A DNA stretch of 64,000 bases. Source: an uncultured Oscillospiraceae bacterium (GTDB taxonomy: Bacteria; Bacillota_A; Clostridia; Oscillospirales; Acutalibacteraceae). The position numbers and the translations under genes are program-made. Numbering within the stretch: the stretch's first letter is position 1; each line of letters opens with the position of its first letter. The notes beneath the pieces are model-generated. The model saw only the letters and a program-made list of their open reading frames with translations, was not told the origin of the DNA and did not search any database. Positions 51,309 to 59,571 of this stretch are shown here, in pieces. The stretch covers positions 62,001 through 126,000 of the forward strand of contig CAJUNS010000001.1 in NCBI GenBank assembly GCA_910587995.1, in the 5' to 3' direction.

Positions 51309-51982
51309 CCTTTCCCACCGGCCGGCTCCATCCGGGCCCGGGCCAGTTCCGCAATTTTCTCCACCACCTGGTCAAAAGAGAGCCCGGTGGTGTCCAGCCG
51401 CAGGGCGTCCGGCGCAACCGCGTCCAGCTGCTCCGCATCCTGCCGGTCCCGCTGAACGACCTCCTTGAGGACCTGCTCAAACTCCGCTGGCTGGCCCGCC
51501 TCTTCCAGCTGCAAGGTCCGCCGCCGGGCCCGCTCCTCCGCTGTGGCCGTGAGGAAAACCTTTAGCTGGGCCTCCGGCAGAATCACCGTGCCAATGTCCC
51601 GGCCGTCCATCACCACATGGGCCCGCTGGGCCAAGCCCCGCTGCAGGTCCAGCAAAAAAGCCCTCGCCTGAGGGATGTGGGCCACCCACCGGGAGGCCGC
51701 CATGGAGACCTCCTGGGTCCGGATGGCCTCGGACACATCCCGCCCGGCCAGCAGCGTCCGCTGGCCCTGGGGGCCGTATTCCAGGCTGATTTCCACCTGG
51801 GGCAGCCGGGCGGTAACCGCCGCCGGGTCCTCCAGGTCCGCGCCGCTTTCTATCATATAGAGAGCGATGGTCCGGTAGAGCGCGCCGGTATCCACATAGG
51901 TGAACCCCAAAGCCCTGGCCACCGCCTTGGCCACGCTGGATTTTCCCGCACCAGCGGGGCCGTCTATGGCAATTGCAAACAT
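51305..51982 (-). CDS. cmk: Cytidylate kinase
   Basis: 225-aa (d)CMP kinase. Walker A IAIDGPAGAGKSSVAKAVA at residues 4-22; YVDTGALYRTIAL and VVMDGRDIGTVILPEAQLK are the CMP-binding signatures, followed by the lid ATAEERARRR. Conserved cluster cmk-plsC-ispH/S1; upstream, a nucleotidyltransferase-GNAT gene separates it from the BaiN-type flavoprotein. Confidence 0.97.
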   Translation of the reverse strand: MFAIAIDGPAGAGKSSVAKAVARALGFTYVDTGALYRTIALYMIESGADLEDPAAVTARLPQVEISLEYGPQGQRTLLAGRDVSEAIRTQEVSMAASRWVAHIPQARAFLLDLQRGLAQRAHVVMDGRDIGTVILPEAQLKVFLTATAEERARRRTLQLEEAGQPAEFEQVLKEVVQRDRQDAEQLDAVAPDALRLDTTGLSFDQVVEKIAELARARMEPAGGKG

Positions 51983-52049
51983 GCTTCTTCTCCCTTCTCA
52001 ATTTCCCAAAACACAACCGCGGTACCCATTCTTTTTTAGAGACGGTCAT

Positions 52050-53018
52050 TTACCCTTGCCGCAGCTTCTCATACTCCTCCCGCAGCAGCCGGTATTCCAG
52101 CCGGGTCTTCATCTCTCCCTCATGCCAGGTCCAGCCTGGGCGCTCCGCCTCTTTTATCATGCCGCATTTCTCCATAATCCGCCGGGAGCCCTGGTTCTCC
52201 GCCAGGCACCCGGTAGAGAGCCGGTACACCCCGTCCTCCTCAAAGGCGAAGCGGATAATCTCCCTCATGGCCTCGGTGCCGTAGCCCTGGCCCCAGAACG
52301 CCGGGAAGTAAAAGTACCCCGCATGGACCAGCTTGCCCACTGGGGTCCGGCCCGCTACCGTGTAGCCCGCCGAGCCCAGCTGCCTGCCGCTTTCCTTGTC
52401 CTCGACCCGCAGAAAATAGAACGTCCGGTCCGGCTTTTTCGCGTCCGCCAGCACCTGGGCAAATTCTCTGGCCGACTCCTCCCGGCTGTGCACCATAATG
52501 TCCCGCTGATAGCGGCGCATGGTACCCGGGTCGCTTTTCAGCTGGTAATATTCTTCCTCGTCCGCCGGGATATAATCCCGCAGAATCAGCCGGGGGGCCT
52601 CCAGACGAATCATACTCGGCTTCCGGCCTAAAAATTCGTCAATCCGGGCAATATCCGCCCAGTCCTTTTCCCGGCCCAGGGCCTCCTTCTGCCTACGGAC
52701 GCTGAGAAGGCTGGCGGTCCGCAGCCCCAGGTGCTCCACCACCTCTTCGGTCTCCCAGTCTTCCAGAACCTCCACCTGCTGGTTGAGGGTAAAAATCCGG
52801 GTTCCGTCCAAACCGTCGCGGGTAAAGGGCAGGCCCCGGGCTTCCAGCCGGTCCGCCAGCTCCCGGGTGCAGATCAGGTCCACATCCCGGGGGGCCTCCT
52901 TTACGCCATAGAGCACCAGCGCCGCGCCGGAGGTAATCCAGCAGTCCTCCCCGCCAAAAAAGTCCAGCCCCCGCACAATGGCCAGAATATCCTCCCGCCG
53001 GAGCCGTGGTTCCTCCAT
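52050..53018 (-). CDS. Nucleotidyltransferase-like domain fused to GNAT acetyltransferase
   Basis: 322 aa with two parts. Residues ~1-130 carry a nucleotidyltransferase-like motif (WITSGAALVLYGVKEAPRD then VDLICTRE, the G-A-x(8)-G..D-x-D pattern), like the AbiEii/aminoglycoside-type families. Residues ~137-322 are a RimJ-type GNAT N-acetyltransferase (MIRLEAPRLILRDYIPADEE, GYFYFPAFWGQGYGTEAM with the acetyl-CoA loop, NQGSRRIMEKCGM). Whether the first part is catalytic is uncertain. ATG at 53018 with GAGGGGA at 8 nt. It lies between cmk and the flavoprotein, where relatives usually have none. Substrates unknown; self-resistance or small-molecule modification is only a guess. Confidence 0.75.
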   Translation of the reverse strand: MEEPRLRREDILAIVRGLDFFGGEDCWITSGAALVLYGVKEAPRDVDLICTRELADRLEARGLPFTRDGLDGTRIFTLNQQVEVLEDWETEEVVEHLGLRTASLLSVRRQKEALGREKDWADIARIDEFLGRKPSMIRLEAPRLILRDYIPADEEEYYQLKSDPGTMRRYQRDIMVHSREESAREFAQVLADAKKPDRTFYFLRVEDKESGRQLGSAGYTVAGRTPVGKLVHAGYFYFPAFWGQGYGTEAMREIIRFAFEEDGVYRLSTGCLAENQGSRRIMEKCGMIKEAERPGWTWHEGEMKTRLEYRLLREEYEKLRQG

Positions 53019-53032
53019 AAACATTCCCCTCT

Positions 53033-54271
53033 CTACTTGTTTTCTTGCGCCAGGGCCCGGGCCATGCTCTCTCCCGCCAAACGGCCCGTGGAAAAAGCGA
53101 TCTGCAAATTATAGCCTCCGGTGGGCGCGTCCACGTCCAGCATTTCTCCGGCAAAGTAAAGGCCCTTCACCAGCTTGGACTCCATGGTCCGGGGATTTAC
53201 CTCGCCCAGGCGCACCCCGCCCGCGGTGACGATGGCCTCTTCCAGGGAGCGGAAGCCTTGAATCTCCACGGTAAAGTCCTTTAAAAGAGCCAGCAGCTTC
53301 TGCCTCTGCTCCCGGGTTACGGCGTTGCATTGGGTCCCGCCGGGTATGCCGCTGCGCTCCACGGCCACAGGGATCAGCTTTTGGGGCAGCAGCCGGTCCA
53401 GGGCATTGGCAAAGTGGCGGTTTTTGTTCTCTTCCAGGTCCCGCAGCAGGCGGGCGTCCAGCTGGGACTGGTCCAGGGCGGGCTTTAGGTCCATGTGCAC
53501 GGTGTAGCGCCCAGGCTCCATGGGCCGCATATGGGAGGACGCGCTAAGAATGGTTGGACCGGACAGGCCGAAGTGGGTAAAAAGCAGTTCTCCAAAGTCC
53601 GTGTAAACGGGCTTTTTCTTCCCGGCGGCGGTGACCTTCACCCCGCAGTTCCGCAGGGAGAGGCCCATGAGCTGTTGGCACCAGCGCCCAGCCTCCACCA
53701 AAGGAACCAGAGCCGGGGCAATGGGGGCGATGCTGTGCCCCGCGCCCTGGGCCAGCCGGTAGCCGGAACCATCGGAGCCTGTGCCTGGGTAGGAGGCCCC
53801 GCCGCAGGCCAGCAGCACGGCCTGGGCCCGGTATTCTTTCCCCGCCGCTACCCCCACCGCGCGGCCCTCTTCCACCAGCACCCGGGACACAGCCTCCCGG
53901 TACACCTGGGCTTTCCCGGCCCAGCGGGCCAGGGCCTCCGCAATATCCCCAGCCTTGTCCGACTGGGGAAACACCCGGCGTCCCCGCTCGGTTTTCAGGG
54001 GTACGCCCAGGCCCTCAAAAAAGGCCATGACCTCTTCCGGTGGGAAAGCGTATAGGGCTGTGTACAGGAACTTTCCTCCCTGCGCCGCGGCCGCCACCTC
54101 TTGGGGCGTACAGTGGTTGGTTACATTGCAGCGGCCCTTGCCGGTGATGCGCACCTTGCGCCCCAACTGCCGGTTTTTCTCAAAAAGGACCACTGGCACG
54201 CCCTGGGCGGTCAACGCTCCGGCGGCCAGCAGCCCCGCCGCTCCGCCGCCCACTATAATGGCCCCGTTCAA
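53033..54271 (-). CDS. BaiN/HI0933-like FAD-dependent oxidoreductase
   Basis: 412-aa flavoprotein of the HI0933/YhiN/BaiN family. Dinucleotide-binding AIIVGGGAAGLLAAG at residues 4-18, then KNRQLGRKVRITGKGRCN then VTN, a family hallmark; LLACGGASYPGTGSDGSGY and the terminal GLYFAGEMLDVDAPTGGYN close the FAD site. TTG start at 54271 overlaps the RpiR gene stop (TTGA) with GGAGGAGG upstream. A flavoprotein-cmk-plsC-ispH order is common in Clostridia. Substrate unclear. Confidence 0.88.
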   Translation of the reverse strand: MNGAIIVGGGAAGLLAAGALTAQGVPVVLFEKNRQLGRKVRITGKGRCNVTNHCTPQEVAAAAQGGKFLYTALYAFPPEEVMAFFEGLGVPLKTERGRRVFPQSDKAGDIAEALARWAGKAQVYREAVSRVLVEEGRAVGVAAGKEYRAQAVLLACGGASYPGTGSDGSGYRLAQGAGHSIAPIAPALVPLVEAGRWCQQLMGLSLRNCGVKVTAAGKKKPVYTDFGELLFTHFGLSGPTILSASSHMRPMEPGRYTVHMDLKPALDQSQLDARLLRDLEENKNRHFANALDRLLPQKLIPVAVERSGIPGGTQCNAVTREQRQKLLALLKDFTVEIQGFRSLEEAIVTAGGVRLGEVNPRTMESKLVKGLYFAGEMLDVDAPTGGYNLQIAFSTGRLAGESMARALAQENK

Positions 54272-55134
54272 GCCTCCTCCACCTTTTCGTACACCCCGTA
54301 CTCGTCCCAAATGGATTCAATGGTCTGGAGGGACTGGGAAACCTCGGCCTTTTTCCGAATGGCCACGGTGACAATCAGGGCGTTAATCAGGCTTAGGGGG
54401 CCCACCAAAGAGTCCACAAAGGACACCATGTCACTGCGGGCCAGCAGCAGATGAGAGGCTCCCTGGGCCAGGGGCGAGAGGGAGCTGTCTGTAATGGCAA
54501 TGGCGGTCATGCCTCGGGAGGAGGCGTATTTTAAGGCCTTGGCGGCCTTTTTGGAGTAGCGGGGGAAGCTGATGGCAATGATAGCGTCGCCGGGACCGGC
54601 CCGGAGCATCTGCTGCAAAATCAGCGCCTCGCTGGTGGCCTCAATGAGCTGGACCGTGTCAAAAATAAGCCGCAGGTAGTGGGCCAAAAAGGTTGCCAAA
54701 GCCAGGGAGCTGCCCGCGCCCAGCACAAAGACCCGTTTGGCGCCCACTAAAGCGTCCACCGCCTGATAAAAGGCGGGCTCGTCCATATTCTCCCGGGTGC
54801 GGCGGAGGATGTCAATATCCTGGCCCAAGGCGGCGTCCAGCAGTTTTTCCGGGGGAATATTCCGGGAAGTCATCTCCAGGCGCTGAACGCTGGTGAGCTT
54901 GTTGCGGATCATCTCCTGGACCGCCTGCTGCATGGCGGGGTAGCCGGAGTAGCCGATCTCGGTGGCAAAGCGGACCACAGTAGACTCGCTGACCCCCACG
55001 GTAGCGCCCAGGCGGGAGGCGGTCATAAAGGCCACCTGGTCCGGGTGGTCCTGCAAATACTTGGCTATGGCCCGCTGGCTTTTGGAAAACCCCCTCCGGC
55101 TTCGCTGAATCCTTTGGGAAAGCTGGTCGTTCAT
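54268..55134 (-). CDS. MurR/RpiR-family transcriptional regulator
   Basis: 288 aa. N-terminal RpiR helix-turn-helix (about residues 10-75: KSQRAIAKYLQDHPDQVAF, LGATVGVSESTVVRFATEIG) and a C-terminal SIS sugar-phosphate-binding domain (about 120-260: VFVLGAGSSLALATFLAHYL, AIIAISFPRYSKKAAKAL, MTAIAITDSSLSPLA). Such regulators sense phosphosugars. ATG at 55134 with AGAGGAAG at 9 nt. Coupled to the flavoprotein gene by TTGA; its target is not obvious here. Confidence 0.9.
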   Translation of the reverse strand: MNDQLSQRIQRSRRGFSKSQRAIAKYLQDHPDQVAFMTASRLGATVGVSESTVVRFATEIGYSGYPAMQQAVQEMIRNKLTSVQRLEMTSRNIPPEKLLDAALGQDIDILRRTRENMDEPAFYQAVDALVGAKRVFVLGAGSSLALATFLAHYLRLIFDTVQLIEATSEALILQQMLRAGPGDAIIAISFPRYSKKAAKALKYASSRGMTAIAITDSSLSPLAQGASHLLLARSDMVSFVDSLVGPLSLINALIVTVAIRKKAEVSQSLQTIESIWDEYGVYEKVEEA

Positions 55135-55380
55135 GTTGCGGATCTTCCTCTCAAAAGACATTAATAGTTTTATTTTACGTCTTTTCGGGGAGAAAATCAA
55201 GGGAAAAAATAAATTAGGGGGCACGAAGGGCGTTCCGCCCATGGGCGCTCTTGCGCACAGCCCCAACGGCCGCAGATTTCCGTTGTGCCGGGGGCCGCCC
55301 TGCCGGCCTCCATAAGCGGGGGCCAGGCCGCTGTTTTTGCCGCGCCCACGCAAAAAGAGCCCCCGCTTCCGCGAAGGCTC

Positions 55381-55917
55381 TCACCGGTGAAACATTCTCC
55401 CCAGCTTTCCATAAAACCGCCGGTAATACTGTCCAATCAAGCCCGCCAGCACATAGTCGTACAACACAAACACCAGGTTTGCCAGGGCCAGCAGCACCAC
55501 CGGGCCCCAGCCTCCCAGCAGCGGGAACTCCTCGAAGGGGATGCCCAGCACATAAATGGTCAGCAGCCCTTCGGCTATGGCGGCGGCGTTGAAGATCAGC
55601 AGCTTCGCTCCCCAGAGCAGAATCCGGCTCTTGATTTTGCTTATCACCGCGAACAGCGCCGGGTAATAGCCAAAAAACAGCACATAAATTAGTGCCGCCT
55701 CCCGGTCCGGGGCCAAAAGCAACACCAAAACAGCCGCGGCCCCATAGGCCCCAAAGGCATGGCTCAGCCCAGCCTCCGCCACAATGGGAATTAACAAACA
55801 CCCTGCCACGGCCGGTATGGCAACAGAGGCCACCGAGACCAGCCCCTCAAAGAGCATCAGCACCACGGTAAGGGCCGCCGCCACCCCGCACAGGGCCACT
55901 TTCATCGAGTTCTTCAC
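55381..55917 (-). CDS. Conserved membrane protein, ECF-substrate-component-like
   Basis: 178 aa with about five hydrophobic helices: VALCGVAAALTVVLMLFEGL, AIPAVAGCLLIPIVAEAG, AAVLVLLLAPDREAALIYVL, LLIFNAAAIAEGLLTIYVLG and VVLLALANLVFVLYDYVLAG. The opening VALCGVAAALTVVLM resembles S-components of ECF vitamin transporters, and the DREAALIYVLFFGYYP block occurs in a conserved clostridial membrane family. No energising genes nearby. GTG at 55917 with AAGG upstream. Function not assignable. Confidence 0.7.
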   Translation of the reverse strand: MKNSMKVALCGVAAALTVVLMLFEGLVSVASVAIPAVAGCLLIPIVAEAGLSHAFGAYGAAAVLVLLLAPDREAALIYVLFFGYYPALFAVISKIKSRILLWGAKLLIFNAAAIAEGLLTIYVLGIPFEEFPLLGGWGPVVLLALANLVFVLYDYVLAGLIGQYYRRFYGKLGRMFHR

Positions 55918-55959
55918 ATTCTCCGCCTTCCCTTTCAGAAGTCACCCCCCGGCGCGAAG

Positions 55960-56048
55960 GGGTGTGTCCCAACTACAGATGATTATCTCTGTGTTCCCCC
56001 GCCCTACGGGCGGGGGAACACGAAAAGCTCTCCGAAACGGACACTCCC
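55960..56048 (+). mobile_element. MITE-like element, copy E (89 bp)
   Basis: GGGTGTGTCCC left end, GGACACTCCC right end, perfect 14-bp hairpin GTGTTCCCCCGCCC with TAC centre. It is flanked by an exact 9-bp direct repeat GGCGCGAAG (55951-55959 and 56049-56057). The segment CAGAGATAATCATCTG seen in copy D is present here as its reverse complement, CAGATGATTATCTCTG. Confidence 0.9.
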
Positions 56049-56093
56049 GGCGCGAAGAGGCCGGAAAAGCTGTGGAATACCTGCAGAGCCGCC

Positions 56094-56708
56094 TTAGCAG
56101 CAGCGAATCAAATCGCCGCCCATGCACTCGCAGCAGCAGTCCGCCAGCAAAAGCCCCGAGCACATGTCGCAGGTGTTGCAGCTGCCGTTCATGCTCTGGT
56201 TGGGGTTGTAGCCGCCGTACATGCCCCCCCGCTGGTTCATGGCCTGATTCAAGGCCGCGCTGTATTCCCCGTTGCCCGGGTCCAGTTGGCAGGCCCGGGA
56301 GAAGTGGTCCTTGGCCTCCTCCAGCCAGCCCCGGCGGTACAGCACCGAGCCTTTGAGAAAATACCACTCCGCGTTGCGCCGCTCCGGCGGCACCCCGTTT
56401 AAAATCTGCTCCGCGTCCGCGATGCGCCCAGACATAATCAGGCTGCGCACGTCGCTGAACCCGGAGTTCCGGTTTCCCCCCACCGGGTTCTGGGCCCCGT
56501 TGTAGTAGCCGCCGCCTCCCCGCCGCTGGGCGGTCACGGTGTCATAGGCCTCGTTGATTTCCTTCATCTTCTCGTCCGCCAGGTCCTTTAGGGGGCTCTC
56601 GGCGTACTGGTCCGGGTGGTACTTTTTCGCCAGCTTGCGGTACGCGTCCTTAATCTCCTCGTCCGACGCGGAAGGCTGCACGCCCAATACCTTATACGGA
56701 TCCGTCAT
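56094..56708 (-). CDS. J-domain protein with TPR-like and Cys-rich tail
   Basis: 204-aa DnaJ-related co-chaperone lacking the DnaJ G/F and zinc regions. J-domain at residues 1-65 with YRKLAKKYHPDQYAESP (HPD motif), then a Gly-rich linker, TPR-like helices (DAEQILNGVPPERRNAEWYF, AKDHFSRACQLDPGN) and a Cys-rich end (CNTCDMCSGLLLADCCCECM). ATG at 56708; TTG at 56714 is an alternative closer to AAAGGA. It is downstream of the DUF5685 gene, a pairing found in Clostridia. Confidence 0.88.
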   Translation of the reverse strand: MTDPYKVLGVQPSASDEEIKDAYRKLAKKYHPDQYAESPLKDLADEKMKEINEAYDTVTAQRRGGGGYYNGAQNPVGGNRNSGFSDVRSLIMSGRIADAEQILNGVPPERRNAEWYFLKGSVLYRRGWLEEAKDHFSRACQLDPGNGEYSAALNQAMNQRGGMYGGYNPNQSMNGSCNTCDMCSGLLLADCCCECMGGDLIRCC

Positions 56709-56753
56709 TCCCAAACACTTTCCTTTCTTCTCGTAGCCTTCTCTCGCGGAGGG

Positions 56754-57662
56754 TCACAGCTTTTCCAGTTCCCGCCGGGGCTTTTCTTTCACATGTAAAA
56801 ACAAAATCTCCCGCTGCACCTCCGCCAGCCCCTTCTCCGCCACATTGCGCACAATGGGCCCGAAGTTTTCCAGTTCCAGCAGGTTTGCCGCCAGCGCCGC
56901 CTGGGCCGCCGTGGCGTTCAGGGCCTCGTTGCAGGCGGTTTCCGCCGCCTGGCGCTCCTCGGGGGCCAGCTCCCGTTTTCCCTCCAGCCCCAGCCGGCGG
57001 ATAAAGGGGTTAAAGGCCCCCTCCCGCAAATCCTCCCGCAGGTCGTCCGCCGCGTCCATCAAGTAGACCCAGCGGCCCAAAAAGTACCCAAACCGCTCCA
57101 GGGCCGGCCGCTGCCGGTCCTCCGGCTGGGCCAGCTCCGCAAAAAGCGTCCCCAGCAGGCAGGCGGTAGGCTCCGCGCAGGGGTCCACCCCGGCCCGCTC
57201 CGCCTCGGCTTGGCGCTGGGCCTCCATGGCCTCCGCCGCGGCCTGGGCCAAAAGGGGGTACCGGCCCTCCGCCTTGCGGGCCTTGCGCCCCACATAGGGC
57301 AGCAGCATCCGGCTTCCCAAAGAGCGGAAAAAGCTCCGGTCCCCCAGGTCGTCCCGCAGCTTATGGAAGGTCAGCAGCACGCACAGGGCGGCGGCTTTTT
57401 TGTACTCTTCCCCCTCCGCCTCCAAGTAGACGCAGGCTTTCAGCGGGTTGCACACGCACCGCGCCCGGCGCTCCCGCACCGCACCGCCGGTAACCGAAAG
57501 GGCCAGCAGGGCGTAAAAGGCGCAGTCATAGCTTAGGGCCATCCGGGCCAAGGGGCCGTATTCCTGCCCCAGGGTTTTGCACAGCTGGCAATAGGCCGCT
57601 TTATACTGGGCGTACTCCTTTACCAGCATCTCGGCCTTGTTGGGGCGCACATATCCGAACAT
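56754..57662 (-). CDS. DUF5685 family protein
   Basis: 302-aa helical protein of unknown function. The start FGYVRPNKAEMLVKEYAQYK then AAYCQLC is the family's recognisable opening, with Cys pairs (CQLC; CVCNPLKAC). Helical motifs DLGDRSFFRSLGSRML and RWVYLMDAADDLREDL, the latter Asp-rich like terpene-synthase-fold metal sites, are present. It lies upstream of the J-domain gene, 45 bp apart, probably one transcript. Confidence 0.8.
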   Translation of the reverse strand: MFGYVRPNKAEMLVKEYAQYKAAYCQLCKTLGQEYGPLARMALSYDCAFYALLALSVTGGAVRERRARCVCNPLKACVYLEAEGEEYKKAAALCVLLTFHKLRDDLGDRSFFRSLGSRMLLPYVGRKARKAEGRYPLLAQAAAEAMEAQRQAEAERAGVDPCAEPTACLLGTLFAELAQPEDRQRPALERFGYFLGRWVYLMDAADDLREDLREGAFNPFIRRLGLEGKRELAPEERQAAETACNEALNATAAQAALAANLLELENFGPIVRNVAEKGLAEVQREILFLHVKEKPRRELEKL

Positions 57663-57811
57663 GATTCCTCCCCCAATCTACTGCTATTTTAGCCGATTCC
57701 TCCCCGAAGTTGTTGAACACACTGTAAATTTTCTCTTTAGAATTCCTGGTCCATGGGCCGCCGGCCCCGCGCTCCAATTCGGGCCCCACAGCCGCGTGAT
57801 TCAACGCCTTC

Positions 57812-59140
57812 TCACCGGTAAAGCTTCAGCGCTCCCGGCAGCACCTCCACCTTCACGTTCTCTCCGCCCCGGGCGTACTCTCCGTCCAGGGACCAGGGCA
57901 TGGGCTCGCCGCAGCTGAAAGCCGCCCCCGCTGTGTGCACAAAGGTGATCAGCTCCTCGTCCACCTTGCCGGTCATCAGCGAGCGCAGAATGCGGTTGAG
58001 CTCATGGAGGTTCTTGGGACGCTTCACCAGGGACAGTTCAAATTTTCCGTCGGTTGGGTCCACCTGGCTCCCGTCCAGCTTGATGATTCCCCCCAGGGAG
58101 GTGGAATTGCTGACCGAGCCGAACAGATAGTCCCCCTCATAGAGGCCCCCCTCGGCGGTCTCCACCCGCACCGGGTAGGACTTTAATACCGGCAGCTCCT
58201 TAATGCCCTCAATCACATAGGCCAGGTGCCCCAGGGAGTTTTTCAGGCTCTGGGTCACCGAGTAGGAGGTTTGGGTAAAGGCCCCGAAGGAGGCCACGTA
58301 GACAAAGTACCGGTCGTCAAAGCGCCCAATGTCAATGGGCCCAGGCTGGCCCCAGGCAATCAGCTCCGCCGCCCGGGGTGGCTCCTTGGGCAGGCCCAAA
58401 AAGCTGGCGAAGTCGTTGGTGGTCCCGGCGGGAATATACCCCAGGGGAATCTGGCTTCCCCCGGCTAAAAGGCCGTTTACCGTGGCGCTCAACGTGCCGT
58501 CGCCGCCGCAGCAGACAATGGCGCCGGGCTTTTCCTCCATCACCCGGCCCAGCACCTCCGCCGAGTGGGCGGCGTTGACGGTCAGCTCCAGCCGGGGCCG
58601 GTCCCCGGCGGACTGAAAAGCGCCATACACCGCCTCCAGATCCTGCATAATAATTTGCCGCCCCGCGTTGGGGTTTATAAGAATGTGTAAGTCCATTCCG
58701 TCCTCCTGATGGGTAAACCTTCCCTGAATCCGCTGGTAGAGGCGGGGGGTGATGCCAGGGTAGGTGATATTCTCCGGCAGACTGTCAAAGGCCTTGACCT
58801 GGGCCATCTCACTTTCCGGCAGGGGCCCCAGGCGGGCGATCTCCGCGAAGAACACCGCGCCGGCCGCGCCGGGGTCCTGGGGGTCCGCCGCCAAGCGGGC
58901 ATGGTAGTGAAAAAGGGGCTCGAGCGTAAACTCCTCCGCGCCGCTTTCCTCCCAAAGCTCCCGGCGGGCGGCCTCCCAGGGGGACTCGCCGGGCTCCACA
59001 TGGCCCCCCTGGGTCTCCCAGGTAGAGCGGTCCCTGTGGCGGCTGAGGAGGAGCCTGCCTTGAAAGCGGGAGAACACCACCACATATTTGCAGGGACGGT
59101 CATCGTCCCAGGGAAGAAGCCAGCTGGTCAGTTCAGGCAT
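57812..59140 (-). CDS. Nudix hydrolase - diacylglycerol kinase fusion
   Basis: 442 aa in one frame. Residues ~1-145 form a Nudix hydrolase with a perfect Nudix box (GGHVEPGESPWEAARREL then WEESGA). From residue 149 a complete DgkB/YegS-type lipid kinase follows: MDLHILINPNAGR, VCCGGDGTLSATVNGLLAG (ATP-binding GGDGT), PLGYIPAGTTNDFASFLG, and C-terminal WSLDGEY. Directly before Met-149 the DNA carries AGGAGG at 5 nt, so the kinase can also be made alone (294 aa, normal family length). ATG at 59140 with AGAGG upstream and a TATAAT promoter. Either a true fusion or a Nudix gene that lost its stop. Confidence 0.85.
   Translation of the reverse strand: MPELTSWLLPWDDDRPCKYVVVFSRFQGRLLLSRHRDRSTWETQGGHVEPGESPWEAARRELWEESGAEEFTLEPLFHYHARLAADPQDPGAAGAVFFAEIARLGPLPESEMAQVKAFDSLPENITYPGITPRLYQRIQGRFTHQEDGMDLHILINPNAGRQIIMQDLEAVYGAFQSAGDRPRLELTVNAAHSAEVLGRVMEEKPGAIVCCGGDGTLSATVNGLLAGGSQIPLGYIPAGTTNDFASFLGLPKEPPRAAELIAWGQPGPIDIGRFDDRYFVYVASFGAFTQTSYSVTQSLKNSLGHLAYVIEGIKELPVLKSYPVRVETAEGGLYEGDYLFGSVSNSTSLGGIIKLDGSQVDPTDGKFELSLVKRPKNLHELNRILRSLMTGKVDEELITFVHTAGAAFSCGEPMPWSLDGEYARGGENVKVEVLPGALKLYR
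58694..58708 (-). promoter_or_regulatory. Internal ribosome site and start for the kinase half
   Basis: On the minus strand AGGAGG, five bases, then ATG (58696-58694) opening MDLHILINPNAG. It is as strong as any SD in the window, although it lies inside the fused reading frame. Confidence 0.7.
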
Positions 59141-59174
59141 AGGGATACCTCTTTTCGGCATTTTGGTAAAGAGC

Positions 59175-59203
59175 ATTATAGCAAAAATTGGAAAAAAAGT
59201 AAA
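59175..59203 (-). promoter_or_regulatory. Promoter of the Nudix-kinase gene
   Basis: Minus strand TTTACT (59198-59203), 17-bp spacer, TATAAT (59175-59180), 35 bp before the ATG. The rest of the divergent gap (59204-59571) holds a TTCTCCAC/GTGGAGAA inverted repeat but no gene. Confidence 0.7.
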
Positions 59204-59571
59204 GCGCCGGACAGAGGCCCTCACAAATCTTCCCCACTCCGCTCTTGACACCACAATTTGACAGCCTTCCCCTGCTCAAAATTCTTTCCACTTTTTAACA
59301 TGCCGCCTCTCCCAGGCTCTTTTTAACATTCTCCACACAGTTTTCCACAGACTCCCCGTGGAGAACGCCCCCACATCCTGTGCCGGGGATTTGGCGGGGC
59401 TGGCTGGGGACTGGCGGAAGCGGATTAAATTTATTCTTCCCAAAAGATTTGATTTATGGTAAAATTACCAGAGAACATAAAATGGGATTTGGGAGAAGCG
59501 GAAAACGCCGGGCGCGTTGGTTCCTTCCCCCCTTTTCCCCTAATTTCCAGAACAATCAGGAGGTCCGTCTC

